A stretch of 64,000 nucleotides of DNA. It comes from Prevotella multiformis DSM 16608. GTDB lineage: Bacteria; Bacteroidota; Bacteroidia; Bacteroidales; Bacteroidaceae. Position 1 is the stretch's first letter, and each line of letters begins with the position of its first letter. Made by a program: the position numbers and the translations under genes. Below the pieces are notes generated by a model that saw only the letters and a list, made by a program, of their open reading frames with translations, was not told the DNA's origin and searched no databases. The stretch is taken from the NCBI RefSeq assembly GCF_000191065.1, contig NZ_GL872282.1, positions 793,928 to 857,927 on the forward strand. Reading direction: 5' to 3'. Shown one piece after another: positions 25,887 to 34,900 of the stretch.

Positions 25887-26005
25887 CCCCCTTTTGCAAG
25901 AACTTCCATTTATCCTTTGATGTCTTTGCCTTTGTTATCTCCTGCAAGTCCATGTTACAATCAAATACAATATACTTTCCCATGGATGTCTTTGCCTTTA
26001 TTTTC

Positions 26006-26597
26006 GGGTCTTCCGTTCAATGCGCGGATGCTTTTCGTATAGCTTTGACGGGAGAACCGGCGTGGGTCGTTCAACGAAAACATAGCGAGGCTGTCAACTG
26101 CCTGTTCTGTCATCATCCTCCGATGCAAAGACCTTTTCAATTTAATATGTCGGGAATACAGACAGGATTTTGAAAAACCATTACACCGTTTCGGACAGAT
26201 CATCTGCGAAAATGAAAAACACGTGTAAAAAGCAGGTTCGTAACCAGCAGTCAGTCAATGGGTTATTGAGCCGTTCGGAAAAGGTGCCTGATTGGACTTC
26301 AAAAGGGCGTTGGTAACGGCTCAAAAGAGCACCGGTTGCAAGTCAATCAGGCATCTTTTAGAAGCTAAAAGAGCATGTGCCAGCTTTGGACTGCATAAAA
26401 ATGTTTACAAACGCCATTGGATGTCTGTAAAAGACGGAAAGACATGCTGATGGACAGACATCGTATCAATCTGCCTTTTCTGCATTTTATCCTGTAGTCT
26501 ATCTTCCTTTGTAAGGCCATCTGACCTTGGATAATCCCACCCTGCAAGCGCATGAGCCTTTATTCCATTTCCCATCTGCGCATTTAACGGAAGAACC
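26006..26597 (+). mobile_element. repeat element, copy B (592 bp, non-coding)
   Basis: Best-defined copy. The left end starts GGGTCTTCCGTTCAATGCGC then GGATG; the right end, read on the minus strand, is GGTTCTTCCGTTAAATGCGC then AGATG. The two ends pair over 24 positions with three mismatches. The left end also carries a sub-terminal inverted copy (TTTGACGGGAGAACC at about 26044-26058), so it can fold on itself. Inside are the shared landmarks ACAGATCATCTGC, ACACGTGTAAAA, three AAAAGRGC motifs, and the inverted repeat GCCTGATTG (26286-26294) with CAATCAGGC (26344-26352). No transposase. Its right end lies 5 bp from a terminator hairpin. No clear target-site duplication. Confidence 0.85.
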
Positions 26598-26602
26598 ATG
26601 AA

Positions 26603-26648
26603 AAAAGACCCTTCCGGCACTCGCTTTTGAGTACCGGAAGGGTCTTTT
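26603..26648 (-). terminator. terminator of the DUF349 gene
   Basis: AAAAGACCCTTCCGG and CCGGAAGGGTCTTTT form a long hairpin with an inner ACTC/GAGT stem. On the minus strand it is followed by a run of T and then directly by repeat element B. Confidence 0.88.
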
Positions 26649-26778
26649 CCTGTTCGGGGAGGAGCTGTCTGCGGCCGGTGGCCGGCACATTGCCCGGCAA
26701 TGGCGCCGCCTTCAGGCGGATGCCGCATCTGCCGTTCTGAAGGGGCGGATGCCCCGTCAGAGGCAGTGCCGTCCCCCC

Positions 26779-28668
26779 TTATTTGTTCTCGGCATCGATG
26801 GCCTTGATCTTCTGCTTCACTTCCTCCATGTCGTCCTTGAGCTTCTGGATGCGGCGGTTCATCTCGTCGATGAGGCTGTTCCCTTTCTTTGAACTGATGT
26901 TGAGGAATCCGAGGTTGTTCTCGTAGGTGTTCACCTCCTGTTTCAGCTGTTCAAACCGGCGCATGAGCCTGCCCCGCTCGTTGTCGAGGGCGTCAGCTCC
27001 CCGGTCGGCCACCTTCTTGAGGTTGTTGCGGAAGTTGTCCATGCGTCTGCGTGCGGCAGTCACATGGAGGTCTTTGTACAGTCTGTCCAGCACCTCATGG
27101 TATTCCTTGTAGAGCTTGTCCTTCTCCTTGTAGGGTACATGGCCGATCTTGCCGTACTGTTCGGTCAGCTGCTGTACCTTCTCCTGGAGGTCGTCGCCTG
27201 CATCCTCGAGGAGCTGCTGCAAGCGGGCGATGATGTCACGCTTCCTGTTCAGGTTCTCGTGTTCCTCGTTGCGTGTGCCGGCGTGTACGGCGTTGCGTGC
27301 CTCGAAGAAATGGTTGCAGGCCGTCAGGAAGTCGTGCCACAGCTGGTCGCCCAGCTTCTTGGGCACCATGCCGATGGTCTTCCATTCTTTCTGCAGGGCG
27401 ATGAGCTTGTCGGAGGTCGCCTTCCAGTCCGTGGAGTCGGTCAGCGCCTGCGCCTTCTCCACGAGCGCCTTCTTCTTCTCCGCATTCTCGGCGAACTGTG
27501 CCTTGAGCTGCTTGAAGAACTCTCCTTTTCGTCCGAAGAAATCGTCGCAGGCGGCGCGGAAGCGTTCGAAGATCTTGACGTTCATCTTCTGCGGGGCGAA
27601 GCCGATGGTCTTCCATTCCTGCTGGACGGCGATGATCTCCTTGGTGTGCTTCTCCCAGTCGGCCGAGGTCTTGTTCTCCTGTCTGGCGATCTCCTCGACC
27701 TTCTCGCAGAGTGCGGTCTTCTTCGTGAGGTTCTCCTCCTCACGGCTCCGCAGTTCCTCGAAGTGCTGCTGGTGGCGTTTGTTGATGACGGTGCTGGCGG
27801 CCTTGAAGCGTGCCCAGATCTGTTCGCGGAGTTCTTTGGCGACAGGCCCCGTCTCCCGGTATTCCTGGTGCAGCTCCTGCAGCTGGTGGAAGGCGCTGAT
27901 GACATCCGGCTCGTCGGCCAGTTTCTCCGCCGCCTCGCAGAGGCGGGTTTTCTTCTCGAGGTTCTTCTTGAAGTCGTATTCGCGCGCCTCCCGGTTGAGG
28001 TTCAGCAGGTCGTAGAACTGCTCGACGTAGAGCTGGTAGTTCCGCCACAGTTCGTTCGCTTTCTCTGCCGGCACCATCTTGATTTCTTTCCATTCCTGCT
28101 GCAGCTTCTTGAGCTGGTCGAAGTTCTTGTTGGCTTCCTCGGGTGTCGTCACCATCGCCTTGATCTGTTCGATGATGCCCTCCTTCCTCTTGAGGTTCTG
28201 CTGTTTCTCCTCTTCGAGGGCGAGGAACGCTTTCTGGCGTTTCTCCTTGATGATGGTCATCTCGGCCTTGAAGGTCTCTTCGTCCTCGTCGGGCAGCACC
28301 TGGAATTTCTCCGGGTCGCCTCCGTCTTCGAGGTAGGCCTTCTGCTGTGCTTCCCGCTCGGCGAAGTGCAGCTTGTAGAAGGCCGTCTTGAGATGGTCCA
28401 CTTCGGCCTTTTCGGGTGTCTCGTCGCTGCCGGCGATTTCCTTCAGGCGTTCTATGATTTCCTTCTTGGAACCGTATGCCTTCGCCGCGGGGTTTTCCTT
28501 CCCGTCTTCAGGTTGTGTTTCAACTGGCTGGTCCTGGCTTTCATCAGCCGTGTCAGCCTGTCCGTTCTGTGCCCCGGCCTCTTCTGCGGCTGCGGGTCTG
28601 GCAACTTCTTCAGACAGTTTAGCTTCTTCCGTACCCTGGTTCAGGGCATTCTCTTGAGAGTCCATCAT
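26779..28668 (-). CDS. DUF349-repeat coiled protein
   Basis: 629 residues from MMDSQEN at 28668. An acidic, low-complexity N-terminal stretch of about 90 residues is followed by long alpha-helical, charged sequence with several DUF349 units of about 70 residues. Repeated cores are LQQEWKEIKMVP, VQQEWKTIGFAPQK and LQKEWKTIGMVPKK, each followed by WxxF-type helices (LWRNYQLYVEQFYD, IFERFRAACDDFF, LWHDFLTACNHFF). DUF349 proteins are highly conserved in Bacteroidetes but of unknown biochemical role. The frame is open further upstream, and an ATG at 28749 (MVDDCC) lies closer to the -7 box (28765-28772); the 28668 start is preferred because relatives begin MMDSQE. Confidence 0.85.
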   Translation of the reverse strand: MMDSQENALNQGTEEAKLSEEVARPAAAEEAGAQNGQADTADESQDQPVETQPEDGKENPAAKAYGSKKEIIERLKEIAGSDETPEKAEVDHLKTAFYKLHFAEREAQQKAYLEDGGDPEKFQVLPDEDEETFKAEMTIIKEKRQKAFLALEEEKQQNLKRKEGIIEQIKAMVTTPEEANKNFDQLKKLQQEWKEIKMVPAEKANELWRNYQLYVEQFYDLLNLNREAREYDFKKNLEKKTRLCEAAEKLADEPDVISAFHQLQELHQEYRETGPVAKELREQIWARFKAASTVINKRHQQHFEELRSREEENLTKKTALCEKVEEIARQENKTSADWEKHTKEIIAVQQEWKTIGFAPQKMNVKIFERFRAACDDFFGRKGEFFKQLKAQFAENAEKKKALVEKAQALTDSTDWKATSDKLIALQKEWKTIGMVPKKLGDQLWHDFLTACNHFFEARNAVHAGTRNEEHENLNRKRDIIARLQQLLEDAGDDLQEKVQQLTEQYGKIGHVPYKEKDKLYKEYHEVLDRLYKDLHVTAARRRMDNFRNNLKKVADRGADALDNERGRLMRRFEQLKQEVNTYENNLGFLNISSKKGNSLIDEMNRRIQKLKDDMEEVKQKIKAIDAENK

Positions 28669-28764
28669 TTCACTTGTTGTTTGTGATTCGGGTTTTTCCG
28701 CATTTAAGGTTTCCGGCTGCTGCGCGAAAGCGCAGCAGTCGTCCACCATCTTATATATCAACTG

Positions 28765-28772
28765 CAAACTTA
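28765..28772 (-). promoter_or_regulatory. -7 box TAAGTTTG before the DUF349 gene
   Basis: The minus strand reads TATATAAGTTTGCAG; the box lies about 100 nt before the preferred start at 28668 and 16 nt before the alternative ATG at 28749. Confidence 0.55.
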
Positions 28773-28826
28773 TATAAAAAGTTTGAAAATACCTAATATT
28801 ACGTTGATTTTTTTCGTTTCTTCGTT

Positions 28827-29753
28827 CTAAAGCAGGCGTTTGCGGCGCAGGAACCACCAGGAGGCGGCTGAGACGACCACCGACATCAGCAGTGCGATGG
28901 GGAATCCCCAGGAGTAGGTTTCCATGCCGTTGATGAGGTTCATTCCGAAGAGGGAGGAGATGAGCGTCGGCAGCATCATCACGATGGAGACCGAGGTCAG
29001 CGTCCGCATCACGGTGTTCATGTTGTTGTTGATGATGCTCGAATAGGTGTCCATGGTGGATTCGAGGATGTCCGAGTAGATGCTCGTCGTCTCCCTGGCC
29101 TGCGACATCTCGATGTTCACGTCTTCGATCAGGTCGGCATCCAGCTCGTCTACCTGCAGTTTGAACTTCAGTTTCGCCAGCAGGTTCTCGTTGCCCCGGA
29201 TGGAAGTAATGAAGTAGGTGAGCGAGTCCTGCAGCCGGCTCAGTCCGACCAGGCTCTCGTTGTCCACTCCCTTGTCCAGGTTGCGCTTGGCTTTCTCTAT
29301 CAGGGTGTTGATCTGCTTCAGCCGTTTCAGGTACCACACGGCGGACGACAGGAAGAGGCGGAAGATCAGGTCGACGTAGTCGGTGAATCCCTCCCCCCGT
29401 TTCTGCTGGTAGCTGACGAAGTCGAGCATCATGTTGGTCTCGAAGTTGCACACCGTGATCGTCACGTCCTTCTTGTGGATGATGCCCAGCGGCACGGTGG
29501 TGTAGGGGGTGCGCGAGCGTATCTCCTTCACGTAGGGGATACGGAGGATGATCAGCATCCATCCGTCGTCGTACTCGTAACGTGCACGCTCGTCGGTATC
29601 GCTGATGTCCGAGAGGAAGTAATCGGGGATGTGGAAGGTGTCTTCAAGCTCCTGCTGGTCCTGCTCTGTCGGGCAGGTCACCTGAATCCAGCAATTCGGC
29701 TGCCATTCCTTAATGACATTCAGGTTTCCGTTGATGTTCCAGTATGTCTTCAT
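28827..29753 (-). CDS. corA: CorA-family magnesium/divalent-metal channel
   Basis: 308 residues from MKTYWNIN at 29753. A large N-terminal cytoplasmic domain is followed by a long helix and two C-terminal transmembrane segments. The CorA signature GMN appears in SLFGMNLINGMETY (about residues 269-272), at the periplasmic loop that forms the selectivity mouth; the basic tail WWFLRRKRLL is typical. CorA proteins are homopentameric channels, usually for Mg2+. An ATG at 29768 would add five residues. It has a consensus promoter at 29881-29912 and precedes the DUF349 gene on the same strand with 158 bp between them, which holds that gene's own -7 box. Confidence 0.93.
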   Translation of the reverse strand: MKTYWNINGNLNVIKEWQPNCWIQVTCPTEQDQQELEDTFHIPDYFLSDISDTDERARYEYDDGWMLIILRIPYVKEIRSRTPYTTVPLGIIHKKDVTITVCNFETNMMLDFVSYQQKRGEGFTDYVDLIFRLFLSSAVWYLKRLKQINTLIEKAKRNLDKGVDNESLVGLSRLQDSLTYFITSIRGNENLLAKLKFKLQVDELDADLIEDVNIEMSQARETTSIYSDILESTMDTYSSIINNNMNTVMRTLTSVSIVMMLPTLISSLFGMNLINGMETYSWGFPIALLMSVVVSAASWWFLRRKRLL

Positions 29754-29880
29754 TTTGCTAATCTCCAAAGTTAGGGATGGTGTGGGGATCAGCAGCTCAC
29801 GGTTGCGGTCCTCACGCCTACAGATTGAAATTCTCCGCGTGATAATCGTCCATTTATAATGAAGTATTGGTTTGTGACTG

Positions 29881-29912
29881 CAAAATTAGACAAAAAAAAC
29901 GGTTGGGGCAAA
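29881..29912 (-). promoter_or_regulatory. corA promoter
   Basis: On the minus strand TTTG (29912-29909), a 20-bp spacer, and TAATTTTG (29888-29881): a full consensus match. The leader is about 120 nt. Confidence 0.85.
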
Positions 29913-29963
29913 CAAACGCATAAGTTTTTCGCAGGGGGAGGATTCTTAAGGCTTCTGGGGGGA

Positions 29964-30029
29964 GGGTAGGCGGGGATAAGCGGTGATAGGCGGGGATGTG
30001 CGGGGGAAGGCGGTGATAGGCGTTGATAA
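29964..30029 (-). repeat. 10-bp tandem array 1 (about six units)
   Basis: Plus-strand units GGGTAGGCGG, GGATAAGCGG, TGATAGGCGG, GGATGTGCGG, GGGAAGGCGG, TGATAGGCGT, TGATAA, in exact 10-bp register. On the minus strand, which is the transcribed direction here, it reads as CGCCTATCAC-like units. It lies directly behind the rpsA terminator. Confidence 0.85.
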
Positions 30030-30031
30030 AA

Positions 30032-30064
30032 AAAAGTACCAGGCCGGAACGGCCTGGTACTTTT
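30032..30064 (-). terminator. rpsA terminator
   Basis: AAAAGTACCAGGCCG, GAA loop, CGGCCTGGTACTTTT: a perfect hairpin 21 nt after the rpsA stop, followed on the minus strand by T-rich DNA. Confidence 0.92.
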
Positions 30065-30085
30065 ATGATAGGTGATGGGGCAGGA

Positions 30086-31867
30086 TTACTTGCCTTCCTC
30101 CATTTTCTTCTTCAGGTCGGCCAGTACGCCGAGGTCGCCGAGAGAGGTGCCGGCAGCGATGTTGTTGATGGCTGCTGTCTCGTTCTTCTGCGGCTTGTTG
30201 CTGTTGCGCTGGCGGCGCGGTTCGTCCTTCACCTCCTCGAACGTGCGGGAGTGGGAGAGGATGATGCGCTTGGTGTCCTTGACGAACTCGATGACCATGA
30301 ACGGCAGTACCTCGCCCAGCTGTGCCTGCGTGCCGTCCTTCTTGACGAGGTGCTTCGGCGTGGCGAAGCCCTCACCGCCTTCGTTCAGCGTGATGACGGC
30401 GCCCTTGTCCATGGACTCGGTGATCTTGCCCTCGTGAACGGAGCCCGGCGTGTAGATGCGCTCGTACTCGTCCCAAGGATTGGTCTCGAGCTGCTTGTGG
30501 CCGAGGCTCAGACGGCGGTTCTCCTTGTCTATCTCGAGTACGATGACGTCGATGTCGGCACCCTGTGTGGTGAACTCTGAAGGATGCTTTACCTTCTTCG
30601 TCCAGGAGAGGTCGCTGATGTGGATCAGGCCGTCGACGCCTTCCTCAAGCTCTACGAAGATACCGAAGTTGGTGAAGTTGCGTACCTTTGCCGTGTGCTT
30701 CGAGCCTACCGGGTACTTCACCTCGATGGTCTCCCACGGGTCTTCCTTGAGCTGCTTGATGCCGAGCGACATCTTGCGCTCCTCGCGGTCGAGGGTCAGG
30801 ATGACAGCCTCTACCTCGTCGCCCACCTTCAGGAACTCCTGTGCGGAACGCAGGTGCTGGCTCCAGCTCATCTCGGATACGTGGATCAGGCCCTCTACGC
30901 CCGGCTGGATCTCGACGAATGCGCCGTAGTCGGCCATGACGACAACCTTGCCCTTGACGTGGTCGCCCACCTTGAGGTTCGGGTCGAGCGAATCCCATGG
31001 GTGCGGTGTGAGCTGCTTCAGGCCGAGTGCGATGCGCTTCTTCTCCTCGTCGAAGTCGAGGATGACGACGTTGATCTTCTGGTCGAGCGAAACGACTTCA
31101 TGCGGATCGCTTACGCGGCCCCATGACAGGTCGGTGATGTGTACGAGTCCGTCGACACCGCCGAGGTCGACGAATACACCGTAGGAAGTGATGTTCTTGA
31201 CGGTACCCTCGAGGATCTGTCCCTTCTCCAGGTGGGAGATGATTTCCTTGCGCTGTGCCTCCAGCTCGGCCTCGATGAGTGCCTTGTGTGAAACGACTAC
31301 GTTGCGGAACTCCTGGTTGATCTTGACCACCTTGAACTCCATGGTCTTGCCGACGAATACGTCGTAGTCGCGTATAGGATGAACGTCGATCTGGCTGCCG
31401 GGAAGGAAGGCTTCGATGCCGAACACGTCAACGATCATGCCGCCCTTGGTGCGGCTCTTGATGTAGCCCTGGATGACCTCGTCGTTCTCCAGTGCCTTGT
31501 TGATGTTCTCCCAGCTCTTCTGCAGGCGTGCCTTCTTGTGGGAGAGGACGAGCTGTCCGCGCTTGTCCTCCTGGTTCTCTACATAGACCTCGACCTTGTC
31601 GCCGGGCTTGAGCTCCGGGTTGTAGCGGAACTCGGAAGCGGGGATGATGCCGTCGCTCTTGTAGCCGATGTTGACGACTACTTCCTTCTTGTCGACCGAA
31701 ATGACAGTCCCTTCAACTACCTGGTGTTCCTGGATCTTGTTGAGCGTCTCGTCGTATGCCTTGGTGAGGTCGTCCTTGCTGGCCTCGTTCTTGGCACCGT
31801 TCTCGAACTCGTCCCAGTTGAAGTCAGCTAAAGGCTGTACATTCTGGACGTCTTTGAAATTTGTCAT
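30086..31867 (-). CDS. rpsA: 30S ribosomal protein S1
   Basis: 593 residues with six S1 (OB-fold) domains in a row: VVEGTVISVDKKEVVVNIG, IQGYIKSRTKGGMIVDV, LEGTVKNITSYGVFVDLGG, VKGKVVVMADYGAFVEI, HTAKVRNFTNFGIFVELEEG and HEGKITESMDKGAVITL. S1 binds mRNA leaders and helps the ribosome load, of special weight in Bacteroidetes, where Shine-Dalgarno pairing is little used. Length and domain count fit Bacteroidales S1. A -7 box (TAACTTTG) is at 31950-31957, and the leader contains a small hairpin (TGGGC with GCCCA near 31924-31940) that could be a site for autogenous control, though this is only a guess. Confidence 0.97.
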   Translation of the reverse strand: MTNFKDVQNVQPLADFNWDEFENGAKNEASKDDLTKAYDETLNKIQEHQVVEGTVISVDKKEVVVNIGYKSDGIIPASEFRYNPELKPGDKVEVYVENQEDKRGQLVLSHKKARLQKSWENINKALENDEVIQGYIKSRTKGGMIVDVFGIEAFLPGSQIDVHPIRDYDVFVGKTMEFKVVKINQEFRNVVVSHKALIEAELEAQRKEIISHLEKGQILEGTVKNITSYGVFVDLGGVDGLVHITDLSWGRVSDPHEVVSLDQKINVVILDFDEEKKRIALGLKQLTPHPWDSLDPNLKVGDHVKGKVVVMADYGAFVEIQPGVEGLIHVSEMSWSQHLRSAQEFLKVGDEVEAVILTLDREERKMSLGIKQLKEDPWETIEVKYPVGSKHTAKVRNFTNFGIFVELEEGVDGLIHISDLSWTKKVKHPSEFTTQGADIDVIVLEIDKENRRLSLGHKQLETNPWDEYERIYTPGSVHEGKITESMDKGAVITLNEGGEGFATPKHLVKKDGTQAQLGEVLPFMVIEFVKDTKRIILSHSRTFEEVKDEPRRQRNSNKPQKNETAAINNIAAGTSLGDLGVLADLKKKMEEGK

Positions 31868-31949
31868 AAAGTGTTTAAAAAATAATTGAATTAATAAAGT
31901 TCGACTTTATATTGCCTGTGAAATGGGCTGAAACGGCCCAAGTCGGCTG

Positions 31950-31957
31950 CAAAGTTA
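31950..31957 (-). promoter_or_regulatory. rpsA promoter -7 box TAACTTTG
   Basis: The minus strand reads TTGACG, about 18 bp, then TAACTTTG. The upstream element is closer to a classical -35 TTGAC than to TTTG, as might suit a highly expressed gene. Confidence 0.65.
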
Positions 31958-31975
31958 CGAATAATATTCTGAACG

Positions 31976-34900
31976 TCAACGTTCTTGCCGGGCTTTTTTT
32001 GTCTTTTTCTTCCTGTGCCCGAAGATGTCGCCCAGGTTGTTGAAGTCTTTTTTCAGGATCAGTCCTATGCCCTGCGTGGTCAGCGAGTTGCGGGTGAAAT
32101 AGCGGTCGTTGGTCTGGTTGTAGACGCGGAAGGCGACGTTGCCGCTCGGGAAGAGGAGGTAGCGGATGTCGAAGTCGCCGATGAACGACGCCTTGTCCTT
32201 CGCCACGTTGTTGCGGTAGCCGAACTGTCCGTTGAAGAGGAGGCGGTTGTTGAACATGCTTCCCGAGAGCATTCCCTCGTATTCGGCGTTGTCGAATCCC
32301 TCGTTGCCGGTGGCGATGTTCGCGCCGAAGTTCCAGTTGTTGTCCTTCACGACGTTGGACAGCACGGTGTTGATCTGCTGCGAGAGCGTCCCCGAGAGGA
32401 GGCTCTGCATGGCGAGCGCCGCGCCGCTGTGTTCCTCGTTCTTCTGCGCCGTGCTGTTGTTGTTGGTCTGCGGATAGAAGCGTCCCACGGCGAGGAGGTA
32501 GAGCACCTGCTGGTTGAGCTCCTGTTCGGAGTTGAGGACGGAGCGCACCATCTGCTGCGCGTCGGGCGAGAGGGAGGGGAGGTCGAGCCCGAAGGTGACG
32601 GCCGGCGCGCCCGGTGTCCCCCCGATGTCCAGCAGGCAGTTCACCTTCGTGTTGTTGCCCGAGAAGGTGCTGCCCAGCCCGAGGTCGCCCAGCGGGACGG
32701 AGTTGATGATGTAGCTGGCCTTCAGGTTCAGGGCGGCGTTGAACGGGTCGCCGCCGAAGGCGATGGTCGAGCCGGGCTGGAAGACGAACTGCTTCTTGAT
32801 GATGTCCTGGATGGTGAGGTTGTATTGTCCCCGTCCGACGTTGTAGTTCCCGTAGAGCTGGAAGGCCCCCTTATTATAATAGGTGGCGCGGATGATTCCC
32901 GATCCGTTCAGGCGGATGTTGTCGCCCGTCGTCTCGTCGAGCAGCACGCCGAGGGTGAGGTCGGGGGTGGTGTGCAGGAGGAAGTTCATGCGCAGGTCGC
33001 TCGGGATGTCGTCATATCCCGGGAGGACGACCGCCGCCTTTTCCGGGCTTCCGGCGGCATCGGCCGTTGCGGCGTCCGGCAGTCCGGTGCTGTCCTTGGG
33101 CAGTCCGGTCCACCGGATGAAGTTGTTCGGCCCCGCATCGCCGGCCGCGGCGGCATCGTAGGTGAGGCGGGTGTTCTTCTCCGGCGTGAGTTCTATGTCC
33201 ATCGTCGTCTCTCCCGGGCCGCCCTTTATGCGGCAGTCGCCGGTCCCGTAGACGACTCCCCAGAACGTCTCCTTTCCCTGTTTCTTCGGGTAGTTGTAGG
33301 CCAGGAGATTCTTCGCCTCGATGTTGATGTCGTAGGTGAGGTGTCGCAGGCTGTTGTGGTGCAGTCCGCCGGTGACGATGCCGATGTGCGACTGCGGGTC
33401 CGTGAGGGTGTCCCTGTCGAAGAGGATTTCGTCCGGGATCATGCGGATGCGTGCGTTGCGCAGGGTGTAGACGGCTCCCGCCGGCTTGACGAAGACGCTG
33501 CCGCAGGCCTCCATGTCGCCTTCGAGGTTGACGTTGCTGAGCGGCCCGACGACCTTGCACCATCCGTTCGCCCGCACCTGGATCCGGTCCATGAACGACC
33601 CGCAGAAGCTCCGGAGGAAGTAGAGGTGGGTGTCGTGGGCGTAGACGGGCAGGTTGATGTAGCTGTTGCGGAGGTCCACGTAGCCCTTGATGTCCGTGCG
33701 GGCGTCGCCGTCGTCGGCCCGTGCGTCGATGTGGATTCTTCCGTCGCGGCCGTTGTATCCGACGCTGGCGGTGAGCGTGCCCATGTCGCCTTTCTCGAAC
33801 TGGAAGCCGTTGACCTTGAGGCGGGCCTCCATCTGCGGGCGGTGGAAGAACGACCTGACGGAGGCCGTCCCTGTCGCCGTCCCCGAGAAGCTGACGCTGT
33901 GGAAGTTGACGAGGTTGAGGACATACGGGATGTCGATCTCCCTGAACCTGATGAGGATGGAGTCCTCGGGGTTGCCGGAGGTCTGTCCGTTGACGATGAT
34001 GTGCTGGTTGCGGTTCGACAGTTCGAAATGGTCGATCATGAGCCTGTTCCGGTGGCAGGAGAGGTCGGACGGCTGCACCTGCAGGGCGATGGAATCGAAG
34101 TGGATGGTCGAGGGGTTGAAGTGCAGGCGGGTCTCCAGTCCGCCCCGGCGGCGTTCGAAGGCGGCGGTGCTGCTGATGTGTCCGCGGACCGGCGACGGCC
34201 CCGGCAGCTGGAAGTCGATGTCCGAGTCGATGCGGTTTCCGGCGATGTGTCCCTGTGCCGTCATGCGGACGTGCGGCCCTGTCCCGCCTTCCCGTTCGGC
34301 GGAGAGGACGGCATGCAGCCCCTGCGGCCGGCTGCCGACATCCAGCAGCAGGTGGCGGAGGCGCTGTCCGGCGCAGGTGAGGTCGGGTGCGTCGACGTGC
34401 AGGTCCAGGCCGTTGTGCCGTTCGTCCACCTTTCCCTCCACCCGGACGGGGCGGGATGCGTCGAGCGGTGTCCGCAGCAGGCGGTTGAGCATCCGTGTGT
34501 CGTCCAGCTGCAGGGAGAAGGCGTAGGCCGCCCGCCCCTTTGCGATGCTGTACTCCGGACGGGGGTAGACGATCCCGGGGAGATAGTGCCCCAGCACCCG
34601 GAGGAGGCTCTGCGGCAGCGTCGCCGGGTCGTACTGTCCTGCCAGGTGCGCCTCGCCGAAGTCAGTGCGTACGTCGAGCGACCTGCCGAGGAGGCCGTTG
34701 TCCGCCGTCGCCTCCAGCCGGTCGAGGGCGATGTCCTGCCCCTCGCCTGCCAGATTGAATCCGCTGACGGCGAGGCTTCCGGTCAGGTCGTCGAGACCGG
34801 TCCCCTGCCCTTTGATCACGGATCTGAACGACAGGGTGCGGTCGCCCAGTGCGTCCGTCAGCTGCAGACGGTGCAGGTTGACGGCCCGGGCGTCGACCGT

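Noticed and set aside
26779-29562. A single 927-codon frame joining DUF349 with sequence opposite/overlapping corA
   Set aside because: The extra 5' part is corA in another frame and has no DUF349 features; the DUF349 gene has its own -7 box after corA.
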